Below are positions 1 to 6,738 of a stretch of DNA of 7,675 nucleotides, piece after piece. The translations under genes were made by a program, and so were the position numbers. This stretch comes from JBOFDP01 sp051647125 (GTDB taxonomy: Bacteria > Bacteroidota > Bacteroidia > Chitinophagales > Chitinophagaceae), in NCBI GenBank assembly GCA_051647125.1, contig JBOFDP010000108.1:1-7675 (forward strand), given 5' to 3'. Positions within the stretch are counted from its first letter, which is position 1, and each line of letters begins with the position of its first letter. Below the pieces are notes generated by a model. That model ran no database searches. It had not been told where the DNA came from and saw only the letters and a program-made list of their open reading frames with translations.

Positions 1-1106
1 TAAAGGAGATTACTGATAATAAATATGATATGGATAAGTTACTAGGTGTAGATGAACACCTAAATGTATTGTATTTTACTGCTGCTTTTCCCGCTCCTAT
101 GGAGAGAACTTTGTTTAAAGTAGATTTATCTACTGTTAAACAAACTGCCTTAACGCATAAACAAGGTTGGCATGATGTTTATTTTAATCAGGACTTTAGT
201 TATTATATAGATAATTATTCTACCATAAATACACCAAATACTATTTGTTTATTAAATCTAAAAGGAGATACTTTACAGGTATTATCACGTAATGAAGAAT
301 TAAAAAAAACTATTCAAAACTATCACTTTCAGCAAGGTCAATTTATAAAACTTCCTGCTGCTAATGGTATAGATTCATTAAATGCCTGTATCTTATTACC
401 TGCTGATTTTAAGAAAGAAAAGGGCAAAAAATATCCTGTATTATTTTGTAACTATGGAGGTCCAGGATCTCAAATTGTAAGAAATAGCTGGGGAGTATTC
501 TCAGCTTGGCATCAGATGATGGCTCAAAGAGGATATATTATTGTTTCTTGTGATAATAGAGGAACAGGATTTAGAGGAGAATATTTTCAGAAATGTACTT
601 ATATGCAATTGGGAAAATTAGAAATTGCAGATCAAATGTCTGCAGCAAAATCATTGTCAGAAAATCAGTATTATCAAATTGATACTAATCGTATAGGCCA
701 TTGGGGATGGAGCTATGGGGGTTTTTTGAGTAGTTTGGCTATTACTCGAGGACGAGAGGTATTTACTGCCGCAGTAGCTATTGCACCGGTTACCAATTTT
801 CGATATTATGACAATATTTATACTGAAAGATATATGCGTACACCTCAGGAAAATGTTAGTGGATATGATGAAAATTCTCCTCTTCATTTTGTCGCTAATG
901 TAGAAGGCAAGTTATTGTTGATGCATGGTACTGCGGATGATAACGTACATTATCAAAATAGTGCCATTTTTGCTGAATCTTTAGTACAGCATAATAAGCC
1001 CTTTGATTTTATGGCTTTTACGGATAAAAATCATGGTATTTATGGAAAAAATACTAGTTATTTTTTATGGGAAAAAATAACTTTTTGGCTGTTAGAAAAT
1101 TTATAA
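1..1106 (+). CDS. Dipeptidyl-peptidase IV (S9 family serine peptidase), C-terminal part; 5' end outside window
   Basis: Prolyl dipeptidyl-peptidase of family S9B, which removes X-Pro dipeptides from peptide N-termini; in Bacteroidota these enzymes are exported. The frame is open to the left edge (first full codon at 3), so the ATG at 30 is internal. About 368 residues are seen, roughly half of the usual 700-740. The first part (GVDEHLNVLYFTAAFPAPMER, then a YYI..S segment) is the end of the beta-propeller. The alpha/beta-hydrolase domain follows, with the oxyanion-hole Tyr in YGGPGSQ (codon 453-455), the nucleophile Ser in GWSYGG (codon 711-713), the Asp in HGTADDNVH (936-938) and the His in DKNHGIYG (1032-1034). 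The triad is complete. The substrate-binding Glu pair and signal peptide would lie upstream and cannot be checked. plsC starts 4 bases after its stop, suggesting cotranscription. Family call is secure; no gene symbol is standard here. Confidence 0.95.
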   Translation, partial: KEITDNKYDMDKLLGVDEHLNVLYFTAAFPAPMERTLFKVDLSTVKQTALTHKQGWHDVYFNQDFSYYIDNYSTINTPNTICLLNLKGDTLQVLSRNEELKKTIQNYHFQQGQFIKLPAANGIDSLNACILLPADFKKEKGKKYPVLFCNYGGPGSQIVRNSWGVFSAWHQMMAQRGYIIVSCDNRGTGFRGEYFQKCTYMQLGKLEIADQMSAAKSLSENQYYQIDTNRIGHWGWSYGGFLSSLAITRGREVFTAAVAIAPVTNFRYYDNIYTERYMRTPQENVSGYDENSPLHFVANVEGKLLLMHGTADDNVHYQNSAIFAESLVQHNKPFDFMAFTDKNHGIYGKNTSYFLWEKITFWLLENL

Positions 1107-1110
1107 AATT

Positions 1111-1863
1111 ATGAAAAAAATTGGAGTAGAAATTTTTGGTCGTATATGGTTTATATGGTTTATTATAGTGTTTTTTTTTATCATTGTATTATGCTATCCA
1201 CTGATGTTTCTTATTTCTAAAAAGCATACCCGAAAAAATGCAGAATGGACAGCTTCTGTATATAGAATTTGTACTTCTTTTTTTTGTGCCTTAGGAGGGT
1301 TTAGAATGCATATCACAGGAAAGGAAAACTATGACAAGAATCAAAAATATATTATTGTTGCAAACCATAGATCTTTGATGGATATTCCTATATTTGCAAC
1401 TTTTTTTACATCTCGTATTATTGCCAAAAAAAATTTTTTTACCCAAATTCCTTTTTTTTCCACATATTATAAGAAGGGAAATGTATTGGTAGATAGAAAA
1501 TCTAGAAATAGTCGTTCCAAGAGTTTTGAAGAAATGAAAAAAGTATTATCTCAAAATATTTCAATGGCTATTTATCCGGAGGGTACTCGTAATAGAGGAG
1601 AAGAATCTTTATTACCATTTCATAATGGAGCATTTAAATTGGCAAAAGAAACTGGGGTATCTATATTGCCAGTGGTGTTGTATAATACGGATAGTGCTAT
1701 TTCGCCTAAAAAGCTTTTTTGGGCAATGCCTACAGTTATGAAAATTCATATTTTGAAACCTATTAGTCCAAATGATTTTTATACAATGGAATCCTTAAGA
1801 GATAATGTAAAACAAGGTATTAAATTAGAGTATGAGAAAATGAAAAATCTTATACACAAATAA
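1111..1863 (+). CDS. plsC: 1-acyl-sn-glycerol-3-phosphate acyltransferase (PlsC family)
   Basis: Membrane-bound acyltransferase of the LPLAT/PlsC family, which transfers an acyl chain to lysophosphatidic acid to make phosphatidic acid in phospholipid synthesis. The 250-residue product has one long hydrophobic segment (about residues 12-35). The family blocks follow in order: NHRSLMD with the catalytic His86 and Asp91; the KKNFFTQIPFF...GNVLVDRKSR block (about 107-131); YPEGTRNRGE (155-164), which binds the phosphate of the acceptor; and SILPVVL (184-190). Length and motif order are normal and nothing is missing. The ATG lies 4 bases after the stop of the peptidase gene, preceded only by an A/T-rich leader, as is common in Bacteroidota. 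The gene contains unusually long homopolymer runs (see findings). A paralogue acting on another lyso-lipid, such as an ornithine-lipid acyltransferase, cannot be excluded from sequence. Confidence 0.93.
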   Translation: MKKIGVEIFGRIWFIWFIIVFFFIIVLCYPLMFLISKKHTRKNAEWTASVYRICTSFFCALGGFRMHITGKENYDKNQKYIIVANHRSLMDIPIFATFFTSRIIAKKNFFTQIPFFSTYYKKGNVLVDRKSRNSRSKSFEEMKKVLSQNISMAIYPEGTRNRGEESLLPFHNGAFKLAKETGVSILPVVLYNTDSAISPKKLFWAMPTVMKIHILKPISPNDFYTMESLRDNVKQGIKLEYEKMKNLIHK

Positions 1864-1880
1864 CTTTGATATAAAATAGC

Positions 1881-2078
1881 TTATTGTATTAATTTTCTTT
1901 TTTGTATTATTAAATAAATGATAGGAAGAATACCTATAGTATTAAAAATGCCAATGCAAAGAAACCATACAATTTGATGGTTTTTTGCAGATTTCCATAA
2001 AGCAAAAAGTTTCCATATCATATCCCATATTAAGACGAAAATAATGATAATACGTAATTCATTTGACCAATAATTCAT
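1881..2078 (-). CDS. Small two-helix membrane protein, DUF5652-like
   Basis: A 65-residue protein with two hydrophobic segments (about residues 9-27 and 36-58) separated by a short polar loop with Lys/Asn/Gln. The pattern WDxxWKxxALWKSAKNxQxxWF...FNTIGILPIIYL matches my memory of the DUF5652 family, a short membrane-protein family of unknown function found in many bacteria. The conserved Trp, the ALWxxAK loop and the NTxGILP block are all present, so this is very probably a real gene despite its size. It is the last gene of the minus-strand cluster, 24 bases after the phosphodiesterase gene. It ends 17 bases from the convergent plsC stop, with no clear terminator hairpin between them. No function can be assigned. 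Confidence 0.8.
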   Translation of the reverse strand: MNYWSNELRIIIIFVLIWDMIWKLFALWKSAKNHQIVWFLCIGIFNTIGILPIIYLIIQKRKLIQ

Positions 2079-2102
2079 GAAAAATAAAAATATCTAAGTT
2101 GT

Positions 2103-3326
2103 TTATTGTAGCGTAGATAGTAAGTCAGGAGCTAATTTACCATCTACTTTTGGATTTGGATTTACATTAAAGAGATAGCATAAAAATGGATAAATATCTA
2201 TATTTTTAATTTTCCCAACAGTATACTTTTTCTTAAAAAGGTTGCCTTGTGCTATAAATATACCATGCATATCTTTGTGGTTGTTAGTATATCCATGATT
2301 TCCTCCTTTTATTCGTTGAATATCTAAGGTATCTCTTACAAAAGAATATCCTAAATCAGGTATAGTTATAATATCATAAATAAATTCATTATTTTGGAAA
2401 TGGAAGGAATCGGGGATTTGAGATTTAAGATATACGTGGTAATTTCTTTCATGTTGTTTTAAGGAATCATAAATAATTTTTAGGTCCTCTTTTTTATCAG
2501 GTTTTATAAAACACATAGTAGGGTTATATTGTATGGAATAGTGCTGTTGTTTGATAGGAGTTTCTATAAAAATATTTTTTTCTTTATTGATGGAGGTCAT
2601 GCCATGATCAGAAACTATAATGATATTAATACTATCTCTCAAAGAAGAATTACTAATGAGTTGCATAAGTTTCCCTATTGTGCTATCTACTTTTTTTATT
2701 GAGATGTTTGTTTCTGGAGTATTTGGTCCAAATCGATGTCCTGTACCATCTACTTCATGAAAATATAATGTAATAAGATGGGGTCTATCATAATTGGGTA
2801 AATTGAGCCAATGGTTTAAAGTATCCAATATTTTGGAGGATGGGGTATTGTGATTGTAATGTTGAAAGTAAGTAGGTCTCCGTATAGCATTTGAAATTTC
2901 AGACCCTGGCCAAAAATAACTTGCAGAAAGAATATTATTTTTTTTTAAAGTTTCCCATAAAAATTCGCCTTTGTACCATTTGCTAGAAGTTATACTTTTT
3001 TTGTCGTTCATGCTATATGATTCGTGAGTAATAGGATGTGAAAATCTATTTAAAATAATACCATGGTTTTCAGGATACATTCCTGTCATGATGGAGATAT
3101 GATTAGGGAAAGTTTTAGTTGGGAAGCAAGGTTCTAAACTTGTTGCTTGCACCCCATTATTAATTAGATGTTGTAAATTTGGAGTAATATTTCGTTCTAA
3201 ATAGTCATATCTAAACCCATCTAAAGAGACCACAATGACATAAGGTATTTGAATATTTTTGGGTATTGCTACAGCAATACTTTTTATAGTCAATAATATG
3301 ATTAATAGAAGGATTACATTTTTCAT
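2103..3326 (-). CDS. Exported nucleotide pyrophosphatase/phosphodiesterase (alkaline phosphatase superfamily)
   Basis: A 407-residue member of the type I phosphodiesterase/nucleotide pyrophosphatase (NPP) family. These enzymes use two zinc ions to cleave phosphodiester or pyrophosphate bonds, typically in nucleotides. Residues 1-20 form a Sec-type signal peptide (Lys, then a Leu/Ile-rich core, ending AVA) with no lipobox Cys, so a periplasmic location is inferred. Metal and catalytic residues appear in family order: Asp36 in SLDGFR; the nucleophile Thr72 in PTKTFPNH; Asp193 and His197 in HEVDGTGHRFGP; Asp240 and His241 in SDHGM; and His344 in GGNHGY. All are present, so the enzyme looks active. 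Length matches bacterial NPPs. It sits 65 bases downstream of tatA and 24 bases upstream of the DUF5652-like gene. The signal peptide lacks twin arginines, so the Tat neighbour is not its evident exporter. Substrate is unknown: nucleotides and phospholipid head groups are both possible. Confidence 0.92.
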   Translation of the reverse strand: MKNVILLLIILLTIKSIAVAIPKNIQIPYVIVVSLDGFRYDYLERNITPNLQHLINNGVQATSLEPCFPTKTFPNHISIMTGMYPENHGIILNRFSHPITHESYSMNDKKSITSSKWYKGEFLWETLKKNNILSASYFWPGSEISNAIRRPTYFQHYNHNTPSSKILDTLNHWLNLPNYDRPHLITLYFHEVDGTGHRFGPNTPETNISIKKVDSTIGKLMQLISNSSLRDSINIIIVSDHGMTSINKEKNIFIETPIKQQHYSIQYNPTMCFIKPDKKEDLKIIYDSLKQHERNYHVYLKSQIPDSFHFQNNEFIYDIITIPDLGYSFVRDTLDIQRIKGGNHGYTNNHKDMHGIFIAQGNLFKKKYTVGKIKNIDIYPFLCYLFNVNPNPKVDGKLAPDLLSTLQ

Positions 3327-3391
3327 AATAATATATTTTTTATAAAAAAGTGGACTATAGTATACGGATTATTACTACATAAATTAAAAAT

Positions 3392-3649
3392 TTACTTTTT
3401 TTCTTTATCGTCTTTTTTCTCTTCTTTTTCTTGCATCCCTTTTTCAAATTCATCTTTCAGCCCTTGCTTAGCATCGTTAAACTCTCGAATCCCTTTTCCT
3501 AAACCTCTCATTAGTTCAGGTATTTTTCTGCCTCCAAATAGTAATAAGATAACAGCAAAAATCAATATCCATTCTGTCATTCCAGGAGCTTGACAGGAGG
3601 ATAAAGTAATGATTCCTATAAGGAGTGACGAAGCAATTATTTTTTTCAT
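3392..3649 (-). CDS. tatA: Sec-independent translocase subunit TatA/TatE, with lipoprotein-like N-terminal extension
   Basis: Pore-forming subunit of the twin-arginine translocase, which moves folded proteins across the inner membrane. From Met24 on it is a standard TatA: a short membrane helix (about 27-38), the FGGRKIPEL hinge (38-46), an amphipathic helix with RGLGKGIREF (48-57), and a Lys/Glu-rich cytoplasmic tail. The 85-residue frame begins with 23 extra residues that look like a lipoprotein signal: Lys2-Lys3, a hydrophobic core, and LSSC with Cys19. The upstream ATG is 13 bases after rplS and has the usual A/T-rich leader. The internal ATG (codon 3578-3580) would give a conventional 62-residue TatA but lies 82 bases from rplS with no good leader. 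I keep the long start on spacing grounds, without certainty. It could equally be called TatE. No tatC is in the window. Confidence 0.9.
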   Translation of the reverse strand: MKKIIASSLLIGIITLSSCQAPGMTEWILIFAVILLLFGGRKIPELMRGLGKGIREFNDAKQGLKDEFEKGMQEKEEKKDDKEKK

Positions 3650-3662
3650 AAAATAAAAAAAC

Positions 3663-4124
3663 TTATATAGTGGTAATTGATGAAGAGGTATCTATAGAAG
3701 ATGGATTTTTTTCTATATTTTTTGGTATATTATTTGTTGGTGGAGCAATATTCTTTTTTACATTTTGAGTAGTCATTCTTTTTTCTTGAATACGTGCGTT
3801 CTTACCACTTCTTTGACGCATATAATATAATTTTGCCCTACGTACATCCCCTCTTTTATTCACTACAATACTATCCACATTTGGAGAATATAAAGGAAAC
3901 AACCTTTCTACTCCAATCCCATCAGAAATTTTTCTTACAGTAAAAGTTGCTGTATTGCCTATTCCTTGTCTTTTAATAACATCTCCTTTAAAACTTTGTA
4001 TCCTTTCTTTACCTCCTTCTGAAATTTTGTAATTTACAGTAACATTATCACCTGCTCGAAAAGAAGGTCTATTTTTTTTAGTAGTTATTTGCTCATGCAC
4101 ATAAGCTATTACATTCCAATTCAT
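3663..4124 (-). CDS. rplS: 50S ribosomal protein L19 with C-terminal extension
   Basis: L19 sits at the interface of the two ribosomal subunits. The core (residues 1-116) carries the family pattern: RPSFRAGDNVTVNY (19-32), QSFKGDVIKRQG (43-54), FTVRKISDGIGVERLFPLYSPNVDSI (61-86) and RRAKLYYMR (95-103). The core ends in the basic GKNARIQEKR. Bacterial L19 is normally about 115-120 residues. Here 37 more residues follow (117-153), rich in Asn, Pro, Ser, Thr and Ile and predicted to be disordered. The stop codon at 3663-3665 and the close spacing to tatA suggest this is the true end and not a recent read-through. A promoter -7 box lies 26 bases before the start codon. The gene follows rny in the same direction with a 64-base gap. 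Confidence 0.96.
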   Translation of the reverse strand: MNWNVIAYVHEQITTKKNRPSFRAGDNVTVNYKISEGGKERIQSFKGDVIKRQGIGNTATFTVRKISDGIGVERLFPLYSPNVDSIVVNKRGDVRRAKLYYMRQRSGKNARIQEKRMTTQNVKKNIAPPTNNIPKNIEKNPSSIDTSSSITTI

Positions 4125-4150
4125 AAATAATTTTTTTCTTTTAGAGTAAA

Positions 4151-4158
4151 CAAAGATA
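4151..4158 (-). promoter_or_regulatory. Promoter -7 box for rplS (and probably tatA)
   Basis: On the minus strand these bases read TATCTTTG, a perfect fit to the Bacteroidota -7 consensus TAnnTTTG used by their primary sigma factor. It lies in the rny-rplS gap, 26 bases upstream of the rplS ATG, so transcription would begin about 20 bases before the gene. No clear TTTG stands at the expected -33 position. The same octamer occurs before gyrB. Confidence 0.6.
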
Positions 4159-4188
4159 CAATTTTTTATAAAAGTATATAAATATTTT

Positions 4189-5751
4189 TTATTTAGCTAA
4201 GCCAACGGCTCTTTTTTCACGGATTACGGTAACTTTTACTTGCCCAGGATAAGTCATCTCATTTTGTATTTTTTGAGCTATTTCAAAGGCTAATTTATCT
4301 ACATCAGTATCACCAATTTTTTCATTTTCCACAATAACACGTAATTCTCTTCCTGCTTGTATGGCATAAGCTTTTTCTACACCATTGTATGAAATTGCAA
4401 GATTTTCTAAATCTTTTAGGCGTTGTATGTATTGTTGGAAAATTTCTCTACGAGCACCTGGGCGAGCTCCGCTAATAGCATCACAAGCTTGTACTATAGG
4501 AGCTATTACATATTCCATTTCTGTTTCATCATGATGTGCTCCTATTGCATTGCATATCGCCGGATTTTCTCCATATTTTTGGCCTAATTTCATCCCTAAA
4601 ATTGCATGACTTAATTCTGTTTCTTCATCGGGCACTTTGCCTATATCATGAAGTAATCCAGCTCTTTTAGCAAGTTTAGGATTAAGTCCTAATTCTGCAG
4701 CCATAATACTACAGAGGTTGGCAGTTTCTCTACTATGCATTAATAAATTTTGCCCATAGGAAGATCTAAAACGCATCTTCCCCACCAATCGAATAAGTTC
4801 TTTATGCATACCATGAATACCTAATTCTATAACTACACGCTCTCCAATGTCAAGGATTTGTTCTTCTACCTGACGTCTCGTTTTGTCTACTACTTCTTCT
4901 ATTCTTGCAGGATGTATTCTTCCATCACTTACTAATCGTTGTAAAGATAATCTAGCAATTTCTCTTCTTAATGGGTCAAATGATGAAAGTAGAATAGTTT
5001 CGGGAGTATCATCAATATTTAATTCTATACCAGTAGCAGCTTCAATAGCACGAATATTTCTACCTTCCCTTCCAATAATTTGACCTTTAATTTCATCACT
5101 CTCTAAATGAAATACAGTTACAGCATTTTCTATAACTTGCTCTGCCGCCGTACGTTGTATGGTTTGAATAACTATTTTTCTAGCTTCTTTATTGGCTTTT
5201 TCTTTTGCCTCATCAATAATTTCTTGTTGAATACTCAAGGCTTGGGCTTCTGCATCTTTTTTTAGGTTTTCTACCAGTTGAGCTTTAGCTTGTTCGGCAT
5301 TGAGTTGGGCAATAATTTCTAATTTTTTGAGGTGTTCTTCCTTTTGCTTTATGGCATCAGCTATTTTTTGATCTAAGATAGAGTTTTTATTCTCCAAAAT
5401 TTCTTTTTGCCGAACATTCTCTTTTTGTTGTTTTTCTAATTGTTCTATTTTTATAGTAATAGAGTATTCTTTTTGTTTGATTCTATTTTCTCCTTCAGCA
5501 ATTTTTCTATTACGTTCATTAACTTGCCTTTCATGGTCGCTTTTTAATTGAATAAATTGCTCTTTTGCCTCAATCATTCTTTGTTTCTTGCTTTGTTCCG
5601 CCTCTTTTTCTGCGTCTTCTATCAATCTTTTAGCTCTTAATTCTGATTCCTTAATAAGGTTATTAGATTTTTTTTTATTTAAATGATTTCTCACTCTAAA
5701 AGCTCCTACACCGCCAATTATTAAACCTACTAAAATATATAGAGCTACCAT
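4189..5751 (-). CDS. rny: Ribonuclease Y (membrane-anchored endoribonuclease)
   Basis: RNase Y starts decay of many mRNAs by endonucleolytic cleavage and is tethered to the inner face of the cytoplasmic membrane. The 520-residue product has the full family architecture: an N-terminal membrane helix (about 2-18); a long Glu/Lys/Gln-rich coiled coil (about 30-205); a KH RNA-binding domain with the GxxG loop in IIGREGRNIR (225-234); and an HD phosphohydrolase domain. The HD domain has His339 (LMHSRE), His368-Asp369 (LLHDIGK), HH at 406-407 and Asp424 in ACDAISGARPGAR. It ends with the conserved MTYPGQVKVTVIREKRA. Length is normal and no key residue is missing. It is the first gene of the minus-strand cluster, and a -7 promoter box lies about 43 bases upstream of the start. 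Confidence 0.97.
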   Translation of the reverse strand: MVALYILVGLIIGGVGAFRVRNHLNKKKSNNLIKESELRAKRLIEDAEKEAEQSKKQRMIEAKEQFIQLKSDHERQVNERNRKIAEGENRIKQKEYSITIKIEQLEKQQKENVRQKEILENKNSILDQKIADAIKQKEEHLKKLEIIAQLNAEQAKAQLVENLKKDAEAQALSIQQEIIDEAKEKANKEARKIVIQTIQRTAAEQVIENAVTVFHLESDEIKGQIIGREGRNIRAIEAATGIELNIDDTPETILLSSFDPLRREIARLSLQRLVSDGRIHPARIEEVVDKTRRQVEEQILDIGERVVIELGIHGMHKELIRLVGKMRFRSSYGQNLLMHSRETANLCSIMAAELGLNPKLAKRAGLLHDIGKVPDEETELSHAILGMKLGQKYGENPAICNAIGAHHDETEMEYVIAPIVQACDAISGARPGARREIFQQYIQRLKDLENLAISYNGVEKAYAIQAGRELRVIVENEKIGDTDVDKLAFEIAQKIQNEMTYPGQVKVTVIREKRAVGLAK

Positions 5752-5793
5752 AAGTTATTATTAAATTTTAAAGAAATTACTACAACAATTAAG

Positions 5794-5801
5794 CAAATAT
5801 A
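5794..5801 (-). promoter_or_regulatory. Promoter -7 box for rny
   Basis: The minus strand reads TATATTTG, matching the Bacteroidota -7 consensus TAnnTTTG, 42 bases before the rny ATG. The surrounding 60 bases (5761-5820) are very A/T-rich, with only 11 G or C. No TTTG is seen at the usual upstream distance, so the call rests on one box and its position. Confidence 0.5.
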
Positions 5802-5898
5802 CAACATCCATTTCATAAATAATTATATTCCTAAATTTACTAGGCAATATCGGTGTACAATCATATAATTACCATAGTAGTACCTACTTAATTTTTTT

Positions 5899-6300
5899 AT
5901 GGGGAGTATAGAAAAAAGGTATAGCCTATAATCCCCAAACCGAAAAAATTATATAATAAAAAAGAAATTGCAGAAAAATTGTGTATTTCTCAGCAAGTAT
6001 TAAATAATCTTATTAATGAAAGAATGGGAGTAAGTACATCTATATTACATAACATCTTTATTGTATATGATATATCAGCCGATTACTTTCTTTGAAACAG
6101 GAAAAAATGCAATCCAAGTCGAAATACCCAAAAATACACAATTATTAGAGGAACAAATAGAATATTTAAATATCTACAATATGGAGCTTAAGGAGCATAT
6201 TGACGAACTTAGAGAAGCAACAATAAAGATTTACAAAAAATTCTTGACTAAGCTACTGTCATCGAAGCTATTAAAGAAGCTATATCTATACTAAAAAGCA
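5899..6300 (+). pseudogene. Decayed small helix-turn-helix regulator (phage-repressor/XRE-like)
   Basis: No single frame spans this stretch, but pieces in shifted frames join into one plausible protein. From the ATG at 5899 the frame reads MGSIEKRYSL, then hits TAA at 5929-5931. After an A-run near 5958 a second frame reads KKEIAEKLCISQQ and on through GVSTSILHN to DISADYFL (5961-6092). This is a helix-turn-helix with the 'ISADYFL' end typical of small Bacteroidota repressors. It stops at TGA 6093-6095. Dropping one T near 6090-6093 continues it as ETGKNAIQVEIPKN (6094 on), then a coiled-coil-like stretch (EEQIEYLNIYNMELKEHIDEL). A further shift near 6250 leads to ATVIEAIKEAISILKSK (6252-6302). 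One stop plus about three frame changes mark it as inactivated. The 77-codon frame from a TTG at 6061 is only a fragment of it. Both ends are uncertain, and the exact family was not verified. Confidence 0.65.
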
Positions 6301-6323
6301 AGGCAAATTTTAAGAATTTGCCT
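6301..6323. repeat. 9-bp perfect inverted repeat (hairpin, 5-base loop)
   Basis: AGGCAAATT (6301-6309) and AATTTGCCT (6315-6323) are exact reverse complements around the loop TTAAG. On the minus strand the stem is followed a few bases later by CTTTTT, so it could act as a weak intrinsic terminator for leftward transcription. On the plus strand no T-run follows. It lies exactly where the regulator-like reading ends, so it could also be the former gene's terminator or the end of an inserted element. Confidence 0.5.
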
Positions 6324-6518
6324 ATCCAAATACCAAACAAATGTGTAAGGCATACTCTCATTTTTTCCGCTACTTCTAATATCCATGCGAGTTGCAGCTA
6401 CTTTTTACTAGTTCACAAGTGTTCAAAAACGCTCTAAAATGATGTTTTTAGGTCTTTTCCGTGGTTTAGGAGGTGTATTTTACTCTATTTTCGTAATTTT
6501 TTGCACTGAAAAAGTGGC

Positions 6519-6555
6519 AAAGGGTAACTATAAATGTGTAAAAAATGTTACCTTT
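6519..6555. repeat. Imperfect inverted repeat inside the gene-free stretch
   Basis: AAAGGGTAAC (6519-6528) faces GTTACCTTT (6547-6555). The arms pair over 9 positions if one G of the left arm is bulged, around an 18-base A/T-rich loop. No T-run follows on either strand, so it is not an evident terminator. It lies near the middle of the unexplained block. Confidence 0.4.
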
Positions 6556-6704
6556 CATTTACAAATTTAGATTTTGGGGTTGTATTTTTATTGCTTGTCT
6601 ATGTACATATAGGTGGAAGTTAGCGAAAAATCATGCCTATTTCCCTGCACAAAATAGAAAGATACTTACCTAATGTTTGCAGGTGCTTGCACAAAAAGCA
6701 TAGT

Positions 6705-6738
6705 AATTACAAGTGTCTTGGTATGTGCACTTGTAATT
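6705..6738 (-). terminator. 11-bp perfect inverted repeat, candidate terminator of rpmE2
   Basis: AATTACAAGTG (6705-6715) and CACTTGTAATT (6728-6738) are exact reverse complements around a 12-base loop. It lies 75 bases past the rpmE2 stop, read leftward. On the minus strand the stem is followed by ACTATGCTTTTTG, a short T-run several bases away, so termination would be weak by the usual rules. The arms are long and exact for such A/T-rich DNA, so an operator-like or element-internal palindrome is the main alternative. Confidence 0.4.

Noticed and set aside
30..32. ATG at 30 as the start of the peptidase
   Set aside because: The frame is open to the window edge and the family needs a further propeller and signal peptide upstream, so this is an internal Met.
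657..887. 76-codon frame on the minus strand
   Set aside because: It lies wholly inside the catalytic domain of the dipeptidyl-peptidase, opposite its active-site Ser region, and its translation has no family resemblance; it is a shadow.
1864..1880. Terminator between convergent plsC and the DUF5652-like gene
   Set aside because: The 17 bases hold no pairing arms; the AGCT-centred sequence just beside it does not extend into a stem.
4883..5083. 66-codon plus-strand frame inside rny
   Set aside because: It is antisense to the conserved KH-HD region of RNase Y; its openness follows from the codon use of the real gene.
6061..6294. 77-codon plus-strand frame as an independent gene starting at TTG
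   Set aside because: Its first residues are out of frame with the helix-turn-helix segment that precedes it, and its last residues are out of frame with the coding-like continuation. It is best read as the middle piece of the decayed regulator.
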